Assembly (NCBI GenBank): GCA_016929175.1
Contig: JAFGJI010000003.1
Location: forward strand, 1-7,312
Source: Thermoplasmatota archaeon
Lineage (GTDB): Archaea > Thermoplasmatota > Penumbrarchaeia > Penumbrarchaeales > Penumbrarchaeaceae
Length of the DNA stretch: 7,312 nucleotides
Direction of reading: 5' to 3'
Shown: in pieces, positions 1 to 6,148 of the stretch
Position numbering within the stretch: the first letter of the stretch is position 1
Layout: each line of letters begins with the position of its first letter
Position numbers and translations under genes: made by a program
The notes under the pieces: generated by a model
The model's database searches: none
What the model was told of the DNA's origin: nothing
The model's input: the letters and a program-made list of their open reading frames with translations, nothing else

Positions 1-1085
1 AGCTTTTCGGGAAGATACGTATCGGTTACGAAGTCCAACCCGTATTTGGCAAGTGCCTGTTGCTCGGATTTCTTCTTTAGCTTCAACTGCAGCTTGATCT
101 CTTCCTTCCATTTGCTGGAAGTGAACCTCGGATCGGTGAGCTCCGACTTGAGGGCATTGACATCGTTGTCGGAAAGGCTGTCGCTGGGAAGATCATAGTT
201 AACGATGTCCGAGGGTGTGATCCCCAGATACTGCGCGGAAGGAGTGGCCAGATATTCGGATATATGAGCTGTCTTGATGGCCCCGTAAGCGACGGAGGCG
301 AATATCCTGTAGGACCAGGGATCTCCGTCGGTGAATATCACCACAGGAAGCCTGGAGAACTCATGGAGGCGTTTTATGAAACGCCTGGTGGACCGTGCGG
401 GTTGTCCCTTGAGATGAACGAGAACGGCCTTGTGGCTGTCATCGAACCCGTTCTCCACAAGCCTGTCGAACATACCTCCGGTTTCCACGGCGATGACCAG
501 TTTGGCGTTGATCTTCCTGAATTTGAGCTTATCCTCTTCGACATTGTAAGGGATGCCATAGCCCGAATCCCCGACGTCATCCTTGCAGCTGATCTTCTTG
601 ATCTCCCCTTTCCTGTTCTTCTCCTCTATGGTCAGGTCTCCGATGACGCGTGCCCCGTCCTCTTCCGGTCTGAGCTTGAAATCCTCCCTCAAGGAAGTGG
701 TTATTATCTCGAGGTCCTCTGCCAGCCGGTTCGATTCATCCTGGGTCGGGAACTTGGCCTTGTTCCACCCTTCCGATATGTAGTACATTTCCCTCAGGGT
801 CGATGATTTCCCGGACCTTATCATGTCACCGATGAAGTCTATCGTGTACAGCGTGCGCAGGAGGCTGGTCGCTCCTCCAAGGTCCTTTGCGGACCTTCTC
901 ACCACATCGTCGCCGTACTTCCAGACCTTGTGATGCTTTGAAAGGACGATGTTGTTCTTGGTCCTGGACGAGACCTCCAGGTGAGGCACTTCCCCTTCTT
1001 TAATCTGATCGTAGATGATACCGGCCACGCTCCAGAGCCGGTCCTTGGCCAGTTGGTTGGCCTTCGTGATCTCCGCCTTTGTCAA
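1..1085 (-). CDS. top6A: DNA topoisomerase VI subunit A (Spo11-like), partial at the C-terminus
   Basis: This is the DNA-cleaving subunit of the archaeal type IIB topoisomerase. With subunit B it passes one duplex through a double-strand break to relax and decatenate DNA. I translated 361 codons from a TTG start. A winged-helix/CAP-like region carries LREMYYISEG at about residues 98-106; the second Tyr (Y102) fits the catalytic tyrosine of the family (Y103 in Methanocaldococcus jannaschii). The Toprim fold follows, with metal-binding E201 (VETGGMF) and D253/D255 (FTDGDPW); their 52-residue spacing equals that of the M. jannaschii enzyme. The conserved stretch AYGAIKTAHISEYLATPSAQ follows at about 266-285. 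The family is usually 365-390 residues and the visible end reads YLPEKL, so only a short tail is missing beyond base 1. TTG at 1085-1083 is chosen because a strong ribosome site precedes it. An in-frame GTG at 1100-1098 overlaps the top6B stop but has no ribosome site. The gene is co-transcribed with top6B. Confidence 0.96.
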   Translation of the reverse strand, partial: MTKAEITKANQLAKDRLWSVAGIIYDQIKEGEVPHLEVSSRTKNNIVLSKHHKVWKYGDDVVRRSAKDLGGATSLLRTLYTIDFIGDMIRSGKSSTLREMYYISEGWNKAKFPTQDESNRLAEDLEIITTSLREDFKLRPEEDGARVIGDLTIEEKNRKGEIKKISCKDDVGDSGYGIPYNVEEDKLKFRKINAKLVIAVETGGMFDRLVENGFDDSHKAVLVHLKGQPARSTRRFIKRLHEFSRLPVVIFTDGDPWSYRIFASVAYGAIKTAHISEYLATPSAQYLGITPSDIVNYDLPSDSLSDNDVNALKSELTDPRFTSSKWKEEIKLQLKLKKKSEQQALAKYGLDFVTDTYLPEK

Positions 1086-1087
1086 TT

Positions 1088-1097
1088 GATCACCTCT
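1088..1097 (-). promoter_or_regulatory. Shine-Dalgarno site that decides the top6A start
   Basis: The minus strand reads AGAGGTGATC, nearly the full complement of the archaeal 16S rRNA 3' tail. Its GGTG core ends 5 bases before the TTG at 1085-1083. It begins at the last base of the top6B stop codon (1099-1097), so ribosomes ending top6B would be next to the top6A start. This suggests translational coupling and balanced A and B synthesis. Confidence 0.75.
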
Positions 1098-2947
1098 CAC
1101 ATGGGGTCTGCCCCGATCACCTCACCTGATAGCTTGGAGTAGAATATCTCGACCTCCTCGTATTCATCCCTGTCCAATCCCACAAGGGTAAACCCGAGAT
1201 GCAGGGACCTGGCGGGAAGCAGAGGTCCCACATCCCATTCGATCACACCAGGTCGCATCCTGTATGTTTCCGGATAGACACCCTGGACCAATGTGTCAGG
1301 GACCTTTACGGCCAGTTTGAACTTCCTCTCCTTCTGGGTGTAGTTCTGGACCCTTATCGTGACCTCGGTGACGGGCTGTTTCTCTTCCCCCTCCCCCACT
1401 TCGTGGTAGTGTATCCCGGAATCGATCACATGCACGTTCATGATCTTGGTGATGACCTCTTCCAGCGGTAGCTGAGGTCTCTCGAGTATATCGGAGCTCT
1501 TCCTTGCGATCTCCGGAAGTATCTCCTTGATAAGGGTGTACTTCTCCGAGACCTTCTTGAGCTTCTTCTTCTTGTTGATGTGGGATTTCACCCTTCTTCC
1601 ACAGTCCATGAGGGCTCTCGTGCATTCCTCGATGATCTCATCCACATCTGCAACGGCCTCCTTGGATTCGGAGGTGAAGGGAACGTTCGTGGATGCGATG
1701 TGTATCAATATCACGGCGGGTCCGGCAGGGAGTCCTTTACCCCCCCGCTGTTCCAGGCCGTAAGGCCTCCAGTTGATCTTCTCGATGGCATGCGTCATGG
1801 CGCAACCCCCCTGGGAATAGAGCAGAGGCACCCTGTTCGCGAACCGGAGCACCTGGACAGTGTCTCCCGGGGGAAGTTCGCCGCCGTACACGATCCCTGC
1901 CTCTACCTGGAAGGGGGTGCCTCTGAAGACCCGGGGTTCCCTGGTGACGGTGTAGGCGAACTTGGAATCTATCTCCTTGCGAAGTCCCTTCCTTATCAAT
2001 CTGTCACCTATCGGGGAAAGACAGTCGGTCGGGGGTGACATGAACTTCATGTCCTGTATGACAGAATACAACGTCTGGATGTCCTCAAGTGGTATTCTCC
2101 TTGGATTGATGGAGTCCTTGATGCTGGCTTTTTCCAGTATCTCACGGGCACCCCGTGGTGATATACGGGCGAATTCGTTCGTGAGAAAAGAGGAAGCTTT
2201 TTTTGCCTCCGTGTACTGAAGCATGCTCTTCAGGACACCGAGCTCTGTCCCGTGAGGATGGGGTTTGCTCTCCTTTGCAGGTTCGGGCATCTTGTCCACG
2301 ACCTTCTGGAAGTGGAACTTCTCACCGTCCGGGTCCTCGAAGTATATATCGACATGGGGATTGACTATGGCGGTTGACCTTAGATACTCGTGAACGGTCT
2401 GTTTCTTGTTCTTCTGGTACCTCCCCTCGATCTCGCAGCTGAACTCGGTACCATGGGAGGCATCCCACAGGATCACCTCGCTCGAGATTATCTGCGGTCT
2501 ATTGTTCTTGGTATTGATCTGTATCTCCATCCTGTTGCAGGGGTAATCCTCTCCTATCTTGGATATGACCGTTATCGTTTTTCCCGTGGTCAGCTGCGAG
2601 TAGAGCACCACGGAGGATATCCCTATCCCCTGCTGCCCCCTTGATTGTCTTATGGAATGGAACCTGGACCCGTAGAGGAGCCTTCCGAAGACGTTGGGTA
2701 TCTGCTGTTTCACGATCCCCGGCCCGTTATCCCTTACAGTTATCCTGAACCTGTCGCGGTCATCGGTCTTCTGGATCCTTACATTGATGACGGGGAGGAT
2801 GCCTGCTTCCTCACAGGCATCAAGGGAATTGTCCACAGCTTCCTTGACCGATACGAGCATTGCCTTTGAAGGATTGTCAAATCCAAGTATCTGTCTGTTC
2901 TTGGAGAAGAAGTCCGAGATGGAGATCTCCTTCTGGTTCTCGGCCAT
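1097..2947 (-). CDS. top6B: DNA topoisomerase VI subunit B (GHKL ATPase)
   Basis: This is the ATP-binding subunit of topoisomerase VI: it dimerises on ATP binding and drives strand passage through the break made by subunit A. From ATG at 2947 it has 616 residues. The GHKL motifs are the N-box EAVDNSLDA (about 36-44, Mg-binding N40), the G1 box DNGPGI (73-78) and the G2 box RGQQGIG (103-109). An H2TH-like helical part lies at about 230-305. The transducer carries the switch lysine in SESKEAVAD (K429). These numbers nearly match N42, D76 and K427 of the Saccharolobus shibatae enzyme, which supports this start. A reading 8 residues longer from TTG at 2971 is possible, but family members begin close to the ISISDFF motif. 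Residues from about 510 on form a β-rich C-terminal domain like the Ig-fold of the longer Methanosarcina-type subunits. The gene is first in the top6BA operon. Confidence 0.97.
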   Translation of the reverse strand: MAENQKEISISDFFSKNRQILGFDNPSKAMLVSVKEAVDNSLDACEEAGILPVINVRIQKTDDRDRFRITVRDNGPGIVKQQIPNVFGRLLYGSRFHSIRQSRGQQGIGISSVVLYSQLTTGKTITVISKIGEDYPCNRMEIQINTKNNRPQIISSEVILWDASHGTEFSCEIEGRYQKNKKQTVHEYLRSTAIVNPHVDIYFEDPDGEKFHFQKVVDKMPEPAKESKPHPHGTELGVLKSMLQYTEAKKASSFLTNEFARISPRGAREILEKASIKDSINPRRIPLEDIQTLYSVIQDMKFMSPPTDCLSPIGDRLIRKGLRKEIDSKFAYTVTREPRVFRGTPFQVEAGIVYGGELPPGDTVQVLRFANRVPLLYSQGGCAMTHAIEKINWRPYGLEQRGGKGLPAGPAVILIHIASTNVPFTSESKEAVADVDEIIEECTRALMDCGRRVKSHINKKKKLKKVSEKYTLIKEILPEIARKSSDILERPQLPLEEVITKIMNVHVIDSGIHYHEVGEGEEKQPVTEVTIRVQNYTQKERKFKLAVKVPDTLVQGVYPETYRMRPGVIEWDVGPLLPARSLHLGFTLVGLDRDEYEEVEIFYSKLSGEVIGADPM

Positions 2948-3023
2948 TTTCTCGGCATAAGGTACAACCAACCGTTAACCCCCAAATAGTCGTGAGCGCG
3001 ATCGGATGTTATTGGAAACCATG

Positions 3024-3031
3024 ATTTAAAT
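3024..3031 (-). promoter_or_regulatory. Candidate TATA box for the top6BA operon
   Basis: ATTTAAAT lies in the 125-base gap upstream of top6B and sits in a 10-base palindrome (3023-3032). Initiation about 25 bases downstream would fall near base 3000, giving a leader of roughly 50 bases to ATG 2947. There is no clear ribosome site before that ATG, although a GGGGG run lies further up at about 2979-2983. The purine-rich BRE expected upstream is weak. This call rests on composition and position only. Confidence 0.4.
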
Positions 3032-3072
3032 CAAGATGTGGGGGTGGGTGAAAGAACATCATACCCTTTTCT

Positions 3073-4569
3073 TCATTTTCTCTTGGTGAAGAAGAGGACA
3101 AGGAAGATGACACCAATAAGCAATGGCAGAAGCGTCAGCATGAGCCCGAAGGAGGACCATTGAAGGACCTCGTTGACGGTCGGATCATCGAAGAATATGT
3201 ATTCGATCGCCAGTATTACGAAATTACCCAACGCATCCGCCAGTCCGATGCAGGCGAAGACCAGGAACAGAACGTTCATCAATCGGCTCATCTCCTCGGA
3301 GACCTCTCTCTGCCTGGTGTCGATGAAGGTCCGAAGTACCTCTATGGTGGAGGAAAGGATGTCCCGGGAATGGGATAGTTCATCGAGCAGTATGTTGAGG
3401 TCGCGTCTGGTGGTTCCTATGCTCTTCTGCGTGATCCCTCCGACCGTCTGAGATATGTCCTCGATCGAAGCGGTTTGCCCTTTCAATGAGAGCGATGAGG
3501 AGACCTCTGCAGCGCCCTGGTACAGATCCTGCATCTTCGATGAATATCCCATGATCTGATGCTCGACCTCGGAGACAAGGGAGAACCTGATCGAAGCTCT
3601 TGTCAGAAGCTCTTTTTCTGTTTCGAAGCTCTCCCGTTCAAGAAAACCCCTCTCCTTCTTTTTCTTCTTCTTCGCGCCGACCGTCGGAGTGTAGATCTGC
3701 ATATGGTTATGGATGCTGTTCTGCAGCTGGAAGATCTGGTCCTTGAGGTCCTTTCCCTGGGAAAATATGTTCTTGAGCTCCATCCTCTCCAGGTCTTTGA
3801 ATCTGGATCGTATTATGAAAAGATCGATAAGTCTTGATCTGACCGCCATCAGGTTAATCAGATACGTCTGCCTGATCTGGTAGAGCGTCCTTTCATTCTG
3901 GTCCTCCCTTTCGTAGGGGGAATTGGTCGATATTTGTACGGGAGAACCCCCGTAGGTGCCGAGGGACCGGATATCACTCATGTTCAGTTCTAGGACCATA
4001 TCGTGTGGGAAGATGTCCTTTGTCCCCCCCTGCGGTCGACCCAGGGCATAAAGGGAGGATGATACCTTTCCATGCTGGAGGGAATTGACCATGATATCCT
4101 CTGTCCTGTTCATGATACGGTTCAGATAGGATATGTTGGATTGCAGGAGGTCCAGATCATCCTCCAGGCGTTCCTTGTCCTTGTATAGGAAGGATATGTC
4201 CGAATAGGTCCGGAGCCAGACCTTTTCATTACTGGCGCAAACGAAAAGGTTATAGTGATGGGTAGAGCCCCCTTTGTCTATGTACGGATGCAGCTTCTCC
4301 GTGATCGACCTTCGGTATGCAGTGATCTCCTCGAACTTGATCTTGACGAGGTCAGGGGAGACCTCCACGGAACCTTTTGCATCGGGCTTGACATCCATCG
4401 ACAGCTCTATCAGGACCATTTCCTCTTTCATCGAGGGATCGCATTTTATTCCCTGGGTGTTGGGGTAATTTGTCCTGAGGAACTCAAGGACCTGCTTCTC
4501 CTTGCCCTTCCCCGGCATGAAAAGGACAATTGAATAGACCTTCGGGCCATATAAAGTAAAAGTCCTCAA
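3073..4569 (-). CDS. Uncharacterised membrane protein with a large helical N-terminal domain and two C-terminal membrane helices
   Basis: I do not recognise this 498-residue protein. There is no signal peptide. Residues 1-125 look like a mixed α/β domain, starting with a hydrophobic strand (VYSIVLFMPG) after MRTFTLYGPK. Residues about 130-430 are mainly charged, helix-forming and probably coiled-coil, interrupted by a Gly/Pro-rich section (177-220) and by six lysines in a row (300-305). Two membrane segments follow at about 433-459 and 473-495, joined by a short acidic loop (FFDDPTVNEV), and the chain ends in FTKRK. By charge, both ends probably lie in the cytoplasm. The layout resembles CorA-type transporters, but the diagnostic GMN motif is absent from the whole sequence, so magnesium transport is not supported. 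A sensing, scaffolding or signalling role is only a guess. TTG at 4569 is chosen because a near-perfect ribosome site precedes it. The gene lies 115 bases downstream of the radical SAM gene on the same strand. Confidence 0.9.
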   Translation of the reverse strand: MRTFTLYGPKVYSIVLFMPGKGKEKQVLEFLRTNYPNTQGIKCDPSMKEEMVLIELSMDVKPDAKGSVEVSPDLVKIKFEEITAYRRSITEKLHPYIDKGGSTHHYNLFVCASNEKVWLRTYSDISFLYKDKERLEDDLDLLQSNISYLNRIMNRTEDIMVNSLQHGKVSSSLYALGRPQGGTKDIFPHDMVLELNMSDIRSLGTYGGSPVQISTNSPYEREDQNERTLYQIRQTYLINLMAVRSRLIDLFIIRSRFKDLERMELKNIFSQGKDLKDQIFQLQNSIHNHMQIYTPTVGAKKKKKKERGFLERESFETEKELLTRASIRFSLVSEVEHQIMGYSSKMQDLYQGAAEVSSSLSLKGQTASIEDISQTVGGITQKSIGTTRRDLNILLDELSHSRDILSSTIEVLRTFIDTRQREVSEEMSRLMNVLFLVFACIGLADALGNFVILAIEYIFFDDPTVNEVLQWSSFGLMLTLLPLLIGVIFLVLFFTKRK

Positions 4570-4575
4570 AGTCCG

Positions 4576-4584
4576 TCACCCTCC
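4576..4584 (-). promoter_or_regulatory. Shine-Dalgarno site for the 498-residue membrane protein
   Basis: The minus strand reads GGAGGGTGA, ending 6 bases before TTG at 4569-4567. This match to the 16S tail supports TTG as the true start over the first in-frame ATG, 17 codons further in. It shows the gene is not translated from a leaderless message, although it could lie within a longer transcript. Confidence 0.75.
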
Positions 4585-4644
4585 AGGGAAAGAAGCCCAT
4601 CCGATATTTTGAAAATTGTATTAACGGATACCGATGGTCATGGA

Positions 4645-4659
4645 TTTATAATAAAATAT
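4645..4659 (-). promoter_or_regulatory. AT-rich block: TATA-like promoter or T-rich terminator between two minus-strand genes
   Basis: The minus strand reads ATATTTTATTATAAA in the 115-base gap between the radical SAM stop (4685) and the TTG start at 4569. As a TATA box it would start transcription near 4625 and leave a leader of about 55 bases. As a T-rich run just after the radical SAM stop it could equally end that transcript. A second weaker candidate, AAAATATC at about 4603-4610, would leave a very short leader. The sequence alone does not decide between these roles. Confidence 0.35.
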
Positions 4660-4684
4660 GGGTGTTTCCCGGGCTCAAATGGGA

Positions 4685-5533
4685 TCATCGGTCCATACAG
4701 CAGCAGATGGACTTCCTTTCAATGATATGGCCCTCCGAGGCCATCCATCTGAGAGTTGACCTTCCGGGAAGCACGATCCCGTCGAAACCCAGTCCGAGCA
4801 ATTTGACCTCTATCTCCGAGTACCCCTTCGGCCTCATGCAGCCAAGGACCAATCTTCCCTTCAGTGAACTCCTCATCCTGGCAGCCAGGTCCAAAATATC
4901 ATCAGGGGGCGGAGGGGACGATCCCTGAAATCGTGTCCCCTTTGTGGGTATCAGGATGATAAGGACCACGGTATCCACGTCCATTTTGGACAGCATTTCA
5001 ACAGCTTCATGTTCCCAGGATATCACTCCACGGTCAAGACCGGCAAGTATGTGGGGTGCCACATCCACCCCCTTCTCCCTCAACATGGTTAACGTATCGA
5101 TGAAATCCCCTTTTTTTCTGTCAAGATGAAGGACGTTCCTGATGGTCTTGTCATCATATACCAGATCGAATGAGACCTTATCGACACCGGAGGTCGATAT
5201 GGAAGATGCCACCCTTTCTCCGACAAGCCCACTGTGCAGATTGATCAGAAGACCGGTCTCTTCTTTCAACTTCCTTATCTCTTCGAAAGTGTAAGGCGGA
5301 AAGTCCACGGCTCCGAAGGGATCGCAGCCCCCCGAAATGAGAATTCCCGATCCATTCCTCTCCCACAGATCGATCCCGAACTTGTACAATGAACCTTTTG
5401 GCGATATGTCCCTCATCCCCTTGAGGTATTTTCCACAGCAGTGGTCACAGGACAAGGCGCATCTTGTTCCAGTTACCGAAACGGAAGGGAAGCTGCTACC
5501 CGGTTCGTATACGGTTATCCTTCGCACAGGCAC
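4685..5533 (-). CDS. Radical SAM protein, biotin-synthase-like archaeal family
   Basis: This enzyme probably uses a 4Fe-4S cluster to split S-adenosylmethionine and start a radical reaction; the substrate is unknown. It has 282 residues. The cluster motif CALSCDHC (C25, C29, C32) is the canonical CX3CX2C, and SGGCDP (67-72) fits the SAM-binding GGE-type motif. A short TIM-barrel-like α/β pattern follows (INLHSGL about 97-103, VSFDLVYDD 120-128, VLIILIPTKGT 190-200). LGCMRPKG (231-237) and the final CCCM (277-280) add cysteines that could hold a second cluster or bind substrate. The overall plan resembles archaeal biotin synthase homologues. Two-part archaeal lipoyl synthases (LipS1/LipS2) are a possible relation that I cannot confirm. 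The called start is GTG 5533, without a ribosome site. GTG 5527 (residue 3) is an alternative: it lies about 25 bases from a TATA-like element, as a leaderless start would. Confidence 0.9.
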   Translation of the reverse strand: MPVRRITVYEPGSSFPSVSVTGTRCALSCDHCCGKYLKGMRDISPKGSLYKFGIDLWERNGSGILISGGCDPFGAVDFPPYTFEEIRKLKEETGLLINLHSGLVGERVASSISTSGVDKVSFDLVYDDKTIRNVLHLDRKKGDFIDTLTMLREKGVDVAPHILAGLDRGVISWEHEAVEMLSKMDVDTVVLIILIPTKGTRFQGSSPPPPDDILDLAARMRSSLKGRLVLGCMRPKGYSEIEVKLLGLGFDGIVLPGRSTLRWMASEGHIIERKSICCCMDR

Positions 5534-5546
5534 TTCATGAAATAAG

Positions 5547-5564
5547 CATACTTATCACTTTTCC
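5547..5564 (-). promoter_or_regulatory. Possible BRE/TATA pair for the radical SAM gene
   Basis: The minus strand reads GGAAAAGTGATAAGTATG, a purine-rich BRE-like start followed by a loose TATA-like core centred near 5552. Initiation about 25 bases on would fall near 5527, at the second in-frame GTG of the gene. The TATA match is weak. The alternative is ATATAAAC at 5589-5596, which would give a leader of about 35 bases. Confidence 0.3.
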
Positions 5565-5589
5565 GGGTGCGAGACCACATCAGATAATG

Positions 5590-5596
5590 TTTATAT
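5590..5596 (+). promoter_or_regulatory. Candidate TATA box for the phosphatase-nucleotidyltransferase pair
   Basis: TTTATAT is a close match to the archaeal TATA consensus. It lies 70 bases before the phosphatase ATG, in the divergent gap between minus- and plus-strand genes. Predicted initiation is near 5617-5622, leaving a leader of about 45 bases. On the minus strand the same bases read ATATAAA and could also serve the radical SAM gene. Confidence 0.45.
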
Positions 5597-5628
5597 GGGG
5601 ACCGGGCATTGGAATGGACCCCTGACGG

Positions 5629-5641
5629 CCGGGGACCCCGG
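5629..5641. repeat. 13-base inverted repeat in the phosphatase leader
   Basis: The sequence is CCGGGGACCCCGG, two perfect 6-base arms around a single central base. One base is too short for an RNA loop, so as it stands it looks more like a binding site for a dimeric regulator than a hairpin. If the innermost pairs open it could form a GC-rich stem in the leader. It lies just downstream of the predicted transcription start and 24 bases before the ATG, a usual place for an archaeal repressor site. Function is not shown. Confidence 0.4.
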
Positions 5642-5665
5642 TCTTGAGGATGCGGAGAAGATATC

Positions 5666-6148
5666 ATGAAGATGTCGCAGGAGCAGGTCATCGGGTGGTC
5701 GAGGTACGGGATGGTGCCTTGTGATTGGATAGTCCCGGGGAAGATCCTGGCATCGATCTATCCGCCGGACCTTGAATATCTTGAATTCCTCAACAGGTGC
5801 GAGGGGATCGGGGTATCGATCAACCTTTCGGAAGCCCCATGGCCTGCGGGATGGTCCGAGGGATCGGGGATCATGTGCCATCATATTCCTGTCGTGGACA
5901 TGTCCGTGCCGACCCGGGATCAGGTGAGGGAGGCGATCGGGATAATCTCTTCCAATGATGGTCCAGTCATGGTCCACTGTGCAGCGGGGATCGGGAGGAC
6001 CGGGACCTTGTTAGCCCTGTATCTTGTCAACGAGGGCATGTCTCCTTCCGAGGCGATCGCACTTGTCAGAGGCAGGAGGAGCGGTTCGATACAGACCCTG
6101 CAGCAGGAGAGGATGATCTATGAATGGAAGGCAGAGAGCGGAAGGTGA
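5666..6148 (+). CDS. Dual-specificity / tyrosine protein phosphatase, DUSP23 (VHZ)-like
   Basis: This is a small cytoplasmic Cys-dependent phosphatase of 160 residues. The P-loop HCAAGIGRTG (104-113) has the HCX5R signature, with nucleophile C105 and phosphate-binding R111. The general acid is D78 in VVDMSVPTRDQ, which aligns with IPDFCPPAPDQ of human DUSP23/VHZ. The C-terminal part GRRSGSIQTLQQE (136-148) matches the RPGSIETYEQE segment of the same family and supplies the Q-loop. The N-terminal WIVPGKILAS also follows that family, and the length is typical (VHZ has 150 residues). No signal or membrane segment is seen. The substrate may be a phosphoprotein or a small phosphoester; the sequence does not tell. 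The start ATG 5666 has GGAG at 5654-5657, and a second in-frame ATG lies two codons on. The gene overlaps the next one by 29 bases, so the two products are probably made together. Confidence 0.93.
   Translation: MKMSQEQVIGWSRYGMVPCDWIVPGKILASIYPPDLEYLEFLNRCEGIGVSINLSEAPWPAGWSEGSGIMCHHIPVVDMSVPTRDQVREAIGIISSNDGPVMVHCAAGIGRTGTLLALYLVNEGMSPSEAIALVRGRRSGSIQTLQQERMIYEWKAESGR
6105..6116 (+). promoter_or_regulatory. Ribosome binding site of the nucleotidyltransferase, inside the phosphatase gene
   Basis: AGGAGAGGATGA lies within the phosphatase reading frame, 3 bases before ATG 6120 (GGAG core to ATG about 10 bases, GAGG core about 7). No other in-frame ATG, GTG or TTG occurs before the conserved IDAIVLAGG motif, so this site and ATG are the only good start. 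Placement suggests translation coupled to the phosphatase. Confidence 0.6.

Noticed and set aside
264..806. Open plus-strand frame of 180 codons opposite top6A
   Set aside because: It lies entirely over the Toprim-coding part of top6A on the other strand, has no family-like motifs and no ribosome site; it is an antisense shadow.
1580..2038. Open plus-strand frame of 152 codons opposite top6B
   Set aside because: The minus-strand frame here encodes the conserved transducer region including the switch lysine; the plus-strand product shows no recognisable pattern.
2948..2971. N-terminal extension of top6B from TTG 2971
   Set aside because: It would add eight residues not expected before the conserved start of the family; motif spacing fits ATG 2947 better. 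Not excluded.
3657..3676. Possible frameshift at the T-rich run coding for six lysines
   Set aside because: The minus-strand frame stays open on both sides with consistent helical, charged composition, so there is no sign of a break.
3073..4569. Annotation as CorA magnesium transporter
   Set aside because: Only the two-helix layout is similar; the GMN motif is absent and no sequence similarity was recognised.
5614..5625. Mini reading frame ATG-GAC-CCC-TGA in the phosphatase leader
   Set aside because: Only three codons, at or before the predicted transcription start and without a ribosome site.
5591..5977. Open minus-strand frame of 128 codons opposite the phosphatase
   Set aside because: It overlaps the phosphatase active-site code and the divergent promoter, and its product is rich in Arg, Pro and His without domain features.
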